This document shows, piece after piece, positions 7,540 to 14,578 of a stretch of DNA of 22,817 nt. Made by a program: the position numbers and the translations under genes. The DNA is from Bacteroidales bacterium (lineage in GTDB: Bacteria; Bacteroidota; Bacteroidia; Bacteroidales; Bacteroidaceae), in NCBI GenBank assembly GCA_004558535.1, contig SFCP01000014.1, forward strand, positions 1 to 22,817, written 5' to 3'. The stretch's first letter is position 1, and the number at the start of each line of letters is the position of its first letter. The notes below the pieces were generated by a model, which was not told where the DNA came from, did no database searches, and saw only the letters and a program-made list of their open reading frames with translations.

Positions 7540-7620
7540 TCCGGTATTTCCGCGTTAACACTTCGTCCGCTTCGAGTGCGCAAAATCGCAAGTAAGCAGT
7601 ACTGCCGGCTTCGTAGAGCG

Positions 7621-7634
7621 CCCCCAATCGGCCC
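7621..7634 (+). repeat. 14-bp direct repeat, left of DUF1016 gene
   Basis: CCCCCAATCGGCCC here is identical to 8856-8869. The two copies bracket an AT-rich segment holding one gene, as a target duplication or attachment core would. Confidence 0.55.
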
Positions 7635-7706
7635 CCAATTATCATAATTCAATAGGCAAAAGGCATTTAAGTCTGCTCATGTTACATTACAACCAGAAAA
7701 CTTTTA

Positions 7707-7714
7707 TACCTTTG
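7707..7714 (+). promoter_or_regulatory. -7 box of the DUF1016 nuclease gene
   Basis: TACCTTTG is a full match to TAnnTTTG and lies 31 bp upstream of the ATG at 7746, giving a short leader. The -33 region is weak. Confidence 0.6.
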
Positions 7715-7745
7715 CATAAGGTTTGAGCAATAGAGAGATAAGACT

Positions 7746-8780
7746 ATGAAGGATTTAACCGTTTCAAGGCCATTCAACGAAGATGAGTATAACGAATTAC
7801 TGCAACAGGCTGTTGCAGTAATCGAGACTTCGCGATTACAAATAGCAAAGCAGCTGAATACAGTTGCGATGTCCTCCTATTGGGAGATAGGCAAGTTGTT
7901 GGAAGAAAAGAAAATTGATAGCAAACACGGTGATGGCGTCGTCAAAAGATTGTCGGTTGATTTGAAGTCTAAATATCCCGATATGGGATTATCTCCAAGA
8001 AACCTTTGGAATATGAAGAAATTTTATCTCCGTTATAATGAGGGGGATACAAAACTGCGACAGGCTGTTGCAGTTTTGCCATGGAGTCATAATCTGCTTC
8101 TGATGAGCCACGATCTGTCTCCTGAGTATATCGTATTTTATGCCAATGAAGTTGTTTCTAAGGGTTGGTCTCGCGATATGTTGCGTCACGCACTTAAATC
8201 TGAATACCATCTTTCAATACAAGCGGTAGAGAAGTCCAACAACTTTGATTCCACATTGCCTGCTCAGCAAGCGGATTATGCCAATGAGGTGTTCCGCAGC
8301 AGTTATAATCTCGGATTCATAGATGCTACTGAGCCATTGAAAGAGTTAGAATTGGAGCGTCGCCTTGTTCAGAAAATCACAACATTTATTATGGAATTAG
8401 GTAGCGGTTTCAGTTTTATCGGCAATCAGCATACACTGACCTGTAACGACAAGGAGTATCGCGTTGATTTACTCTTCTTTCACCGCCGACTCCGTTCTAT
8501 GGTTGCCATTGAATTGAAGATTGGCGAATTTAAGCCAGAATATATTGGTAAGATGAATTTCTATCTATCGCTACTGGATAAGTTAGAAAAAGCTCCCGAT
8601 GAAAATCCGTCTATCGGTATTATCCTTTGTGCTGAAAAAGACCATTTAGAAGTCGAATTGGCTCTGCAAGATGTAAACAAACCAATTGGTGTTGCCGAAT
8701 ATCAATACTTGCTTCCGAAGAATAAGTTGCAAGAATTGGTTGCCAATGAAATGAAAAACTCAAGCAACGATGATGAATAA
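7746..8780 (+). CDS. DUF1016 (YhcG-type) PDDEXK nuclease family protein
   Basis: This 344-residue protein has the two-part DUF1016 organisation. The N-terminal helical domain carries SSYWEIGKLLEEKK, GLSPRNLWNMKKFY and the signature QAVAVLPWSHN. The C-terminal restriction-endonuclease-like domain has the PDDEXK residues D241 (YRVDLLFFHRR) and E256-x-K258 (VAIELKIGEF). The family is known from stand-alone genes and from association with type I restriction and other defence or mobile loci; its substrate is unsettled. The coding sequence is clearly more AT-rich than all its neighbours and lies between identical 14-bp direct repeats, which points to acquisition. No methylase, specificity subunit, toxin partner or integrase accompanies it. 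Two near-identical 27-bp palindromes lie inside the gene (7796-7822, 8051-8077). Confidence 0.93.
   Translation: MKDLTVSRPFNEDEYNELLQQAVAVIETSRLQIAKQLNTVAMSSYWEIGKLLEEKKIDSKHGDGVVKRLSVDLKSKYPDMGLSPRNLWNMKKFYLRYNEGDTKLRQAVAVLPWSHNLLLMSHDLSPEYIVFYANEVVSKGWSRDMLRHALKSEYHLSIQAVEKSNNFDSTLPAQQADYANEVFRSSYNLGFIDATEPLKELELERRLVQKITTFIMELGSGFSFIGNQHTLTCNDKEYRVDLLFFHRRLRSMVAIELKIGEFKPEYIGKMNFYLSLLDKLEKAPDENPSIGIILCAEKDHLEVELALQDVNKPIGVAEYQYLLPKNKLQELVANEMKNSSNDDE
7796..7822. repeat. Perfect 13+1+13 palindrome inside DUF1016 gene
   Basis: The left arm ATTACTGCAACAG (7796-7808), central G and right arm CTGTTGCAGTAAT (7810-7822) form a perfect inverted repeat about 50 nt after the start codon. It encodes part of LLQQAVAVI. 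Confidence 0.8.
8051..8077. repeat. Second, near-perfect 27-bp palindrome in DUF1016 gene
   Basis: The left arm AAAACTGCGACAG and right arm CTGTTGCAGTTTT flank a central G, with one mismatch between arms. The element matches the first copy at 22 of 27 positions and encodes KLRQAVAVL, the conserved family motif. Confidence 0.75.
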
Positions 8781-8786
8781 TAGAAC

Positions 8787-8816
8787 GAGGCTCCTCAATC
8801 ACTGATGGGGAGCCTC
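8787..8816 (+). terminator. Hairpin after DUF1016 gene
   Basis: GAGGCTCC (8787-8794) pairs with GGAGCCTC (8809-8816) a few bases after the stop codon. The tail is AAATATAT rather than a U-run, so it may be an inefficient terminator or an RNA 3'-end stabiliser. Confidence 0.4.
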
Positions 8817-8855
8817 AAATATATGCAGATACATCTTTCCAAATTACCCTTCAAT

Positions 8856-8869
8856 CCCCCAATCGGCCC
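8856..8869 (+). repeat. 14-bp direct repeat, right of DUF1016 gene
   Basis: This is identical to 7621-7634. Removing the DNA between the two copies would join CGCCCC on the left to GGGGCG on the right, recreating a small inverted repeat around the core. Confidence 0.55.
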
Positions 8870-8897
8870 GCGGGGCGTAAATTTGCGCCGCCAAGCC

Positions 8898-8928
8898 TTG
8901 TCCGTGTGTAAAATAATCCGTACTTTTG
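8898..8928 (+). promoter_or_regulatory. Promoter of the L25-pth-hslR operon
   Basis: The -7 box TACTTTTG (8921-8928) is a full consensus match, with TTG (8898-8900) 20 bp upstream. The predicted start near 8935 leaves a 90-nt leader before the L25 start. The leader contains a 7-bp hairpin at 8977-8997 (AATTAAG/CTTAATT). Confidence 0.7.
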
Positions 8929-9025
8929 CAGCCGATTTGTCCTGCGAAGGGTGCTTGCGCCCGACGTGTGATGGCGAATTAAGCGAATAACTTAATTTAG
9001 AGTAACACAAAATCATTTCAAAATC

Positions 9026-9625
9026 ATGAGAGAAATTTCTATCAACGGAAGCGCACGCGCTGTCATCGGCAAGAAAGCCACCAAGGAAGTACGTAAGAAC
9101 GGCAATGTGCCCTGCGTCCTCTACGGAGAGAAGCGCGACGAAAAGGGTCTGCCCGTAGCAGAGCATTTCACGGTCAGTGAGAAGGAAATCAACAAGGTGT
9201 TCTTCACCCCTCACGTGTACCTGGTCAACATCAACATCGACGGCACCGAGCACAAGGCCATCGTCAAGGAAGTACAGTGCCACCCCGTCAAGGACAACGT
9301 GCTCCACGTAGACTTCTATGAGGTAGTGGCTGACCGTCCCATCGTAGTAGGTGTGCCCATCGCACCCAAGGGATTGGCCGAAGGTGTACGCGCCGGTGGT
9401 AAGCTCATGGCTATGATCCGCAAGATCAACGTCAAGGCTCCCTACGCAGCCATCCCCGAGAAGCTGGACATCGACGTGACCGCACTCGGCCTGGGCAAGA
9501 GCATCAAGGTCGGCGACCTGCACTTCGAAGGTTTGGAGCTGGTAACTCCGAAGGAGGTTATCGTTTGCACTGTCAAGATGACCCGTGCCGCTATGGGTGC
9601 TGCCGCAGCTGCTGCCAAGGGATAA
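9026..9625 (+). CDS. rplY: 50S ribosomal protein L25 / general stress protein Ctc
   Basis: This 199-residue two-domain L25 is of the Ctc/TL5 type. The N-terminal domain (about 1-95) binds 5S rRNA: ISINGSARAVIGKKATKEVRKNG, VPCVLYGEK, INKVFFTPHVYLV and KAIVKEVQCHPVKDNVLHVDFYEV in order. The C-terminal beta domain (about 100-185) contains VPIAPKGLAEGVRAGGKL and KLDIDVTALGLGKSIKVGDL. The end is an Ala-rich tail (AAMGAAAAAAKG). Ctc is stress-induced in Bacillus; here it has its own strong vegetative-type promoter. It leads an operon with pth, a pairing very common in bacteria. Confidence 0.96.
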   Translation: MREISINGSARAVIGKKATKEVRKNGNVPCVLYGEKRDEKGLPVAEHFTVSEKEINKVFFTPHVYLVNINIDGTEHKAIVKEVQCHPVKDNVLHVDFYEVVADRPIVVGVPIAPKGLAEGVRAGGKLMAMIRKINVKAPYAAIPEKLDIDVTALGLGKSIKVGDLHFEGLELVTPKEVIVCTVKMTRAAMGAAAAAAKG

Positions 9626-9687
9626 ACCAACCAAGAAGGATAGGTGCGGCACATCGTCCGGGCCTGTCCCAAAATTCCCAAACAGAT

Positions 9688-10251
9688 ATGAATCACCTGA
9701 TTGTAGGGTTGGGCAACATCGGACCCGAGTATGCCGAAACCCGTCACAACATAGGTTTCAAGGTATTGGACGCTCTGGCCGGAGCGTCCAATCTTGTATT
9801 TGCCGACAAGCGCTATGGATTTATCACCGAGCTGAAAGTGAAAAACCAGACGCTCTTCCTGCTGAAGCCCTCCACCTATATGAACCTCAGCGGCAATGCC
9901 GTGCGCTACTGGATGCACGAGAAGAAAATCGAGCTGGAACGCCTGCTCGTCGTGGTCGACGACCTGTCGCTACCCTTTGGCGCACTGCGGATGAAGCCCG
10001 GCGGAAGCGAGGCCGGACATAACGGCCTGCGCCACATCACGCAGGTGCTGGGCACGCAGCAGTATGCCCGCCTGCGATTTGGCATCGGCAACGACTTCCC
10101 CCGCGGCGGACAGATCGACTACGTGCTGGGCGAATTTTCCGACGCCGACCGCGCCATCATGCCCGAACGCCTCGAGGTGGCCGGCGAGATGGTGAAGAGC
10201 TTCGCCCTCAGCGGCATACAGTTTACCATGAACCATTTCAACAAGCGCTGA
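9688..10251 (+). CDS. pth: Peptidyl-tRNA hydrolase
   Basis: This enzyme releases peptides from peptidyl-tRNA that has dropped off ribosomes. The ATG at 9688 is chosen because it gives the standard N-terminus MNHLIVGLGNIGPEY; an upstream in-frame ATG at 9565 would lie inside the L25 gene. The catalytic residues are in place: N10 in GLGNIGPEY, H20 in TRHNIGF, the asparagine of STYMNLSG, and the aspartate of VVVDDLSLPFG. The conserved GGSEAGHNGLRHI segment follows. The 187-residue length is typical. It lies 62 nt after L25 and 18 nt before the Hsp15-like gene. Confidence 0.96.
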   Translation: MNHLIVGLGNIGPEYAETRHNIGFKVLDALAGASNLVFADKRYGFITELKVKNQTLFLLKPSTYMNLSGNAVRYWMHEKKIELERLLVVVDDLSLPFGALRMKPGGSEAGHNGLRHITQVLGTQQYARLRFGIGNDFPRGGQIDYVLGEFSDADRAIMPERLEVAGEMVKSFALSGIQFTMNHFNKR

Positions 10252-10269
10252 GGCGCCTGCGAAACACCT

Positions 10270-10716
10270 ATGAGCACTCCCCAAGAAGCACGAATAGACA
10301 AGTGGCTGTGGGCCGCACGCATCTACAAGACACGGACCCTGGCCGCCGATGCCTGCAAGAACGGACGCATCGCCATCAACGGCGCACAGACGAAACCCTC
10401 GCGCACCGTGAAGGCCGGCGACAAGGTCAGCGTGAAGAAGCCCCCCGTGACGTACACCTTCCTGGTGCGTCAGGCTATCGAGAAGCGCGTCGGCGCAAAA
10501 TTGCTCCCCGACATCCTGGAGAATATCACGCCGCCCGAACAATACGAGGTGCTGGAAATGAGCCGCATCAGCGGATTTATCGACCGCGCACGCGGCACAG
10601 GGCGCCCCACCAAGAAAGACCGCCGCGCCATCGACGATTTCAGCACGCCCCTGTGCTTGGACAGCGAGGACGATGGCTTCGACCCGTTCTTCGACCTCGA
10701 CGACGAGGAGGAATAG
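10270..10716 (+). CDS. hslR: S4-domain RNA-binding protein, Hsp15 family
   Basis: This 148-residue protein has an S4 RNA-binding domain at about residues 6-65 (RIDKWLWAARIYKTRTLAADAC, NGRIAINGAQTKPSRTVKAGDKVSV, given as separate blocks). A basic extension contains GRPTKKDRRAIDDF, and the tail is acidic (DSEDDGFDPFFDLDDEEE). E. coli Hsp15 binds stalled 50S subunits with attached peptidyl-tRNA and helps recycle them. That function fits the neighbour pth, which hydrolyses peptidyl-tRNA. The acidic tail is longer than in E. coli Hsp15. It is the last gene of the L25-pth operon, followed by two terminators. Confidence 0.88.
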   Translation: MSTPQEARIDKWLWAARIYKTRTLAADACKNGRIAINGAQTKPSRTVKAGDKVSVKKPPVTYTFLVRQAIEKRVGAKLLPDILENITPPEQYEVLEMSRISGFIDRARGTGRPTKKDRRAIDDFSTPLCLDSEDDGFDPFFDLDDEEE

Positions 10717-10773
10717 AGCGGTGTCGCGTGGCCGCCCCCATCCGCCAAACGATAGGAAATCCCTGCCCCGAGG

Positions 10774-10806
10774 CCCTGCCTCCGAGGCGGGGAATTTGTT
10801 TTTTGG
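10774..10806 (+). terminator. Terminator of the L25-pth-hslR operon
   Basis: CCCTGCC (10774-10780) pairs with GGCGGGG (10786-10792), with one G-U pair, around a 5-nt loop. AATTTGTTTTTT follows. Confidence 0.6.
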
Positions 10807-10807
10807 G

Positions 10808-10837
10808 AGAAAAAGCCCTTGCGCTTCGGCTTTTTTT
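10808..10837 (+). terminator. Second terminator, overlapping the exonuclease III promoter
   Basis: AAAAGCC (10811-10817) pairs with GGCTTTT (10828-10834) around a 10-nt loop and ends in a run of seven T residues. It lies immediately before the -7 box of the next gene. Confidence 0.65.
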
Positions 10838-10847
10838 CGTAAGTTTG
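10819..10847 (+). promoter_or_regulatory. Promoter of the exonuclease III gene
   Basis: The -7 box TAAGTTTG (10840-10847) is a full match. TTG at 10819-10821, 18 bp upstream, falls in the loop of the preceding terminator hairpin. The start near 10854 gives a leader of about 22 nt. Confidence 0.6.
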
Positions 10848-10875
10848 TCAGCTATAACCACTCATTCGTAAAAAC

Positions 10876-11628
10876 ATGAAATTAGTATCGTGGAACGTCA
10901 ACGGACTGCGGGCCTGCTGTGAAAAAGGTTTCCGCGAATCCTTCGCCGCCCTGAATGCCGACGCCGTATGCCTGCAGGAGACCAAACTGCAGGCCGGACA
11001 AATCGACCTGCAGTTTGACGGCTATGAAAGTTTCTGGAACTATGCCGACAAGAAAGGCTATTCCGGCACCGCCATCTTCACCCGCGTCAAACCGCTCAGC
11101 GTCACCTATGGACTCGGCATAGACCTGCACGACCACGAGGGCCGCGTGATAACGGCCGAGTACGACGACTTCTACCTCGTGACGGCCTACGTCCCCAATT
11201 CCCAGGACGAACTGCGCCGCCTGGACTACAGGATGCAGTGGGACCGCGACCTGCTGGCCTACCTCAAGGGGCTGGAACAAAGGAAACCCGTCTTGCTGTG
11301 TGGCGACCTGAACGTGGCGCACCGCGAGATCGACCTGAAAAATCCCAAGTCCAACCGTCGCAACGCCGGCTTCACCGACGAGGAGCGCGCCGGCTTCCAG
11401 AGCATGATGGACGCAGGATTTGTGGACACCTTCCGACACTTCTACCCCGACCAAGAGGGCATTTACTCCTGGTGGAGCTACCGATTTCGGGCACGTGAGA
11501 AGAATGCAGGCTGGCGCATCGACTACTTCGTGGCGAGCGAAGCTCTGCGGCCCCGCCTGGTCTCGGCCTGCATCCATACGGAAATCTATGGTTCCGACCA
11601 CTGCCCCGTGGAGGTGGAAATCCGATAA
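10876..11628 (+). CDS. xth: Exodeoxyribonuclease III / AP endonuclease
   Basis: This 250-residue member of the ExoIII/APE1 family cuts DNA at abasic sites and removes 3' blocking groups in base excision repair. The ordered motifs are all present: SWNVNGLRA (N7), CLQETKLQ (E35, metal ligand), GYSGTAIFTR, GDLNVAHREIDL, NAGFTDEERAGF, YSWWSYRFRAREKNAGWRIDYF, and the terminal SDHCPVEVEI with the catalytic histidine. The length is typical of the Bacteroidota/Gram-positive ExoA subgroup. It has its own promoter and is followed 31 nt later by sppA. Confidence 0.96.
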   Translation: MKLVSWNVNGLRACCEKGFRESFAALNADAVCLQETKLQAGQIDLQFDGYESFWNYADKKGYSGTAIFTRVKPLSVTYGLGIDLHDHEGRVITAEYDDFYLVTAYVPNSQDELRRLDYRMQWDRDLLAYLKGLEQRKPVLLCGDLNVAHREIDLKNPKSNRRNAGFTDEERAGFQSMMDAGFVDTFRHFYPDQEGIYSWWSYRFRAREKNAGWRIDYFVASEALRPRLVSACIHTEIYGSDHCPVEVEIR

Positions 11629-11659
11629 CGTCATACATATAATATTATAGGTATACCTT

Positions 11660-13423
11660 ATGAAACAGTTCTTTCAGCAAGTGGCGGCCGTCATTGTGGG
11701 TACGATGATTGTGTCGTTCGTCAGCACGCTCTTCATGTTTGTGATGTTTATCGCCTTGCTCGCCATAGGGTCGGGCAAGACGGTGATAACCGACGGCACG
11801 GTGCTGCACATCCGGCTCAATGGCGTCATCAACGAACAGGTCGAAGACAACAGCTTTGCCCAGTTCCTGGGCCTGCCCGAGGCCGATGTTCAGGGCTTGG
11901 ACCAAATTCTGGCCTCCATCCGCGAGGCCAAGGACAACCCCAAGGTCAGCGGCATCTACATCGAGGGTGGCCTGGTCGTGACCGACCTGGCTACGTTGCA
12001 GGAAATACGACAGGCGCTCGTCGACTTCAAGAGCAGCAAGAAATTCATCGTAGCCTATGGCGACACGTACTCGCAGGGCGCCTACTATGTGGCCAGCGTG
12101 GCCGACAAGGTCTACGTCAATCCCTCGGGCATGATAGATTGGCACGGCATGGCTTCCCAACCGATTTTCTACAAGGAGACTTTGGAAAAACTGGGCGTGC
12201 GGATGCAGGTGTTCCGCGTGGGTAAGTACAAGAGCGCCGTCGAGCCGTTTACCGAAACCTCCATGAGCCCGGCCAACCGCGAGCAGGTACAGGCATTTAT
12301 CGACGACATGTGGGGCACGGTATGCGCGGACGTGAGTGCCTCGCGCAAGGTTTCGGTGGACTCGCTCAACGCGTATGCCGACTCCTATGCCGCCATGATG
12401 GACGCCAAGGACTATGTGAAGATGAAACTGGCCGACGGTACGCTCTACATCGACCAAGTGCGCGACGAACTGCGCAAGCTCAGCAAGCAGGACCAGCTCA
12501 CGCTGATGAGTGCCGCCGACATGTCCTACGCTGTCGAGGAAAGCAGCGCCGAAAGCCGGGTGGCCGTCTACTACGCCTACGGCTCGATTGTCGATGTGCC
12601 CACGGGCGACTTTGCTTCCGAGCATGAAATCGTGGGCGACAAAGTGATAGCCGACCTGGACAAAATGGCGAACGACGAAAACGTCAAGGCGGTCGTCCTG
12701 CGTATCAATTCGGGTGGCGGCAGTGCCTATGCTTCCGAGCAGATGTGGCGCGCCGTGCAGCAGCTCAAGGCCAAAAAGCCCGTGGTCGTATCGATGGGCG
12801 GCATGGCCGCCTCCGGTGGTTACTACCTGGCCTGTGGGGCCGACTACATCGTGGCCGAACCCACCACGCTCACCGGTAGTATCGGCATCTTCGGCATTGT
12901 GCCCGACGCTTCGGGACTGCTGACCGAAAAGTTGGGACTGCACTTCGACGTGGTCAAGACCAATGCCGCCTCCGACTTCGGTACGGCCGTCGGACGCCCC
13001 TTTACGCCCGAAGAGAGCGCTGCAATGCAAGCCTATGTGGAACGTGGCTACGGCCTCTTCCTGCGGCGTGTGGGCGATGGACGCAAGATGCAAGTGGCCG
13101 ATGTGGACAGCATCGCACAGGGACGTGTGTGGACCGGACAACAGGCACTTGAACTGAAGCTAGTCGACGCTGTCGGCTCCCTGCAGGACGCTGTGGCCTA
13201 CGCTGCCAAATTGGCGAAAATCACAGACTACGGTGTGGACAAATACCCCGCACCGCTCACCTTCTGGGAACAGATGCAGAATACTTACAGCGGCGAGGAC
13301 TATCTGGAAGGCCGCCTGCGCACAGCGCTGGGTATGTACTACGGCACACTGCGCTTCGCTACGCAGGTTGGCGACCGCCCCTCGTTGCAGGCCCGTATGC
13401 TCTATGATCCCAATATCCGGTAG
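11660..13423 (+). CDS. sppA: Signal peptide peptidase SppA, long (67K-type) form
   Basis: This inner-membrane serine protease degrades signal peptides released during export. The 587-residue size matches the long form with two tandem S49 domains. One N-terminal membrane anchor lies at about residues 9-37. The N-domain carries the general-base lysine region RVGKYKSAVEPF (K189/K191). The C-domain carries the nucleophile in GGMAASGGYYLAC (S385), preceded by VVLRINSGGGSAYASE and followed by GSIGIFGIVPD. The active site is made from both halves, as in E. coli SppA. It is 31 nt downstream of the exonuclease gene and 39 nt before lpxK. Confidence 0.95.
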   Translation: MKQFFQQVAAVIVGTMIVSFVSTLFMFVMFIALLAIGSGKTVITDGTVLHIRLNGVINEQVEDNSFAQFLGLPEADVQGLDQILASIREAKDNPKVSGIYIEGGLVVTDLATLQEIRQALVDFKSSKKFIVAYGDTYSQGAYYVASVADKVYVNPSGMIDWHGMASQPIFYKETLEKLGVRMQVFRVGKYKSAVEPFTETSMSPANREQVQAFIDDMWGTVCADVSASRKVSVDSLNAYADSYAAMMDAKDYVKMKLADGTLYIDQVRDELRKLSKQDQLTLMSAADMSYAVEESSAESRVAVYYAYGSIVDVPTGDFASEHEIVGDKVIADLDKMANDENVKAVVLRINSGGGSAYASEQMWRAVQQLKAKKPVVVSMGGMAASGGYYLACGADYIVAEPTTLTGSIGIFGIVPDASGLLTEKLGLHFDVVKTNAASDFGTAVGRPFTPEESAAMQAYVERGYGLFLRRVGDGRKMQVADVDSIAQGRVWTGQQALELKLVDAVGSLQDAVAYAAKLAKITDYGVDKYPAPLTFWEQMQNTYSGEDYLEGRLRTALGMYYGTLRFATQVGDRPSLQARMLYDPNIR

Positions 13424-13462
13424 GCTGACGCCACTGTCACCTACTTTTATCCCCTCCCGGCC

Positions 13463-14578
13463 ATGCCTGTGCTCCACTACCTCCTCCTCCCTTTCTCCCT
13501 GCTCTACGGCGGCGTGATGGCGGTGCGGAATTTCCTCTACGACAAAGGACTTCTCGCTTCCCGCAGCTTTCCCCTGCCCGTCATCTGCGTGGGAAACTTG
13601 GCTGTGGGGGGTACAGGAAAGACGCCGCATACCGAGTACCTTGTGGAAAAGCTGACCGCGGCGCACGGGGATAGCCAGCCGCGACGGGTAGCAGTGCTGT
13701 CGCGCGGCTATGGTCGTAGGACGCGCGGTTTCCGTGCGGTGCAGCAGTGCCGGAGTGCCGAGGAGTGCGGCGACGAGCCCTGGCAGTTGCAACGCGCAGG
13801 TCGTCCGGGGCTGGAATGCTTTGTCTGCGAAGACCGCGTGGCGGGAATCGAGCAGCTGTGTGGGATAACGCAGCCCGATGTCATCCTGCTGGACGACGCT
13901 TACCAGCACCGCCGTGTGCACGCCGGCCTTTATATCCTGCTTACCGAGCATTCGCGGCTTTATGTCGACGATTGGGTGATGCCTGCAGGCCGGTTGCGCG
14001 AATTTACCCGGGGGGCACGCCGCGCCGATGTCATCGTCGTGACGAAATGCCCCGACGACTTGAGCGAGGAAGCCTGCGAGGGTATCCGCCGGCGGCTGCA
14101 TGCGCGCCCCGGACAGCCGGTCTTTTTCACCCGCTTCTGCTATGGAGCCTGGCAACGGCTGTTTCCGCAGCATCCCGCAGCCTCTGCGCCGGACGATACG
14201 GCTATGGCGCCGCCACCGCCCGCCCGCCCCGCACGGCTACTTGCCCTGTCGGGCATCGCGCGGCCCCGCCCATTCCAGGAATACCTGCGAGGGCAGTGTG
14301 GCACCCTTGAGGTGCTTGCCTTTCCCGACCACCACCGTTTCTCTGCGGCCGACTTGCGTCGGCTGGAAGCCTGCGCAGCCGGCTGTGACGCCGTGGTGAC
14401 AACCGCCAAGGACGCTGCACGGTTGGAGAAAATGGCCGACAGCCTCTCCGCCGGACTGCGGGAAAAGCTCTATGTCCTGCCCATTCGCGTGGACTTCCTG
14501 CATAATTCCTCCGAAACCTTTTACCAAATCATCTCAGACTATGTTACAGAAAATTCAGCAAACCGCAGCGTGGATTAA
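13463..14578 (+). CDS. lpxK: Tetraacyldisaccharide 4'-kinase
   Basis: This enzyme phosphorylates the 4' position of the lipid A precursor disaccharide at the inner-membrane face. The N-terminus is hydrophobic (LHYLLLPFSLLYGGVMAV), which suits a monotopic membrane enzyme. The P-loop is GNLAVGGTGKT (residues 44-54). VAVLSRGYGRRTRGF, VILLDDAYQHRRV with the catalytic aspartate pair, and VVTTAKDAARL follow as expected. The length of 371 is normal for Bacteroidota. Its last 38 nt overlap the start of the purine nucleoside phosphorylase gene, so the two are co-transcribed. Confidence 0.95.
   Translation: MPVLHYLLLPFSLLYGGVMAVRNFLYDKGLLASRSFPLPVICVGNLAVGGTGKTPHTEYLVEKLTAAHGDSQPRRVAVLSRGYGRRTRGFRAVQQCRSAEECGDEPWQLQRAGRPGLECFVCEDRVAGIEQLCGITQPDVILLDDAYQHRRVHAGLYILLTEHSRLYVDDWVMPAGRLREFTRGARRADVIVVTKCPDDLSEEACEGIRRRLHARPGQPVFFTRFCYGAWQRLFPQHPAASAPDDTAMAPPPPARPARLLALSGIARPRPFQEYLRGQCGTLEVLAFPDHHRFSAADLRRLEACAAGCDAVVTTAKDAARLEKMADSLSAGLREKLYVLPIRVDFLHNSSETFYQIISDYVTENSANRSVD

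Larger units (their letters stand above)
7369..7560 (-). repeat. Dispersed intergenic repeat, copy B
   Basis: Read on the minus strand, this stretch shares ordered blocks with 22297-22458 (plus). The blocks are TGTTAACG (7553-7560), a TTTG -33 region and A-rich spacer, TATATTTGCATTGGCAAAG (7497-7515, identical 19 of 19), a hairpin with U-run, a TGTGCYGC block just after the U-run, and GGTAGTTTTTTCTAAGT (7369-7385, identical 17 of 17). Block order and strand agree in the two copies, while spacing between blocks differs. It contains no open reading frame of note. Confidence 0.7.
7233..7745. other. Intergenic region with terminator, dispersed repeat and left direct repeat
   Basis: No convincing gene is present. 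The region holds a strong bidirectional terminator (7374-7421), a minus-strand promoter-hairpin unit (7457-7539) inside a dispersed repeat (7369-7560), a 14-bp direct repeat (7621-7634) and the DUF1016 promoter (7707-7714). Short open frames here have no family resemblance. Confidence 0.7.

Noticed and set aside
8931..8944. 14-base identity GCCGATTTGTCCTG between the L25 leader and the hsp20 upstream region (19451-19464)
   Set aside because: A few 14-base matches are expected by chance in 22.8 kb, and the positions relative to the genes differ.
8795..9652. 285-codon minus-strand frame covering L25
   Set aside because: It is antisense of the L25 gene and would cross its promoter.
11645..13141. 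498-codon minus-strand frame opposite sppA
   Set aside because: It is His/Val-rich antisense of sppA with no family motifs and no promoter or start context.
13160..14173. 337-codon minus-strand frame opposite sppA and lpxK
   Set aside because: It spans two real genes on the other strand and shows no conserved motif.
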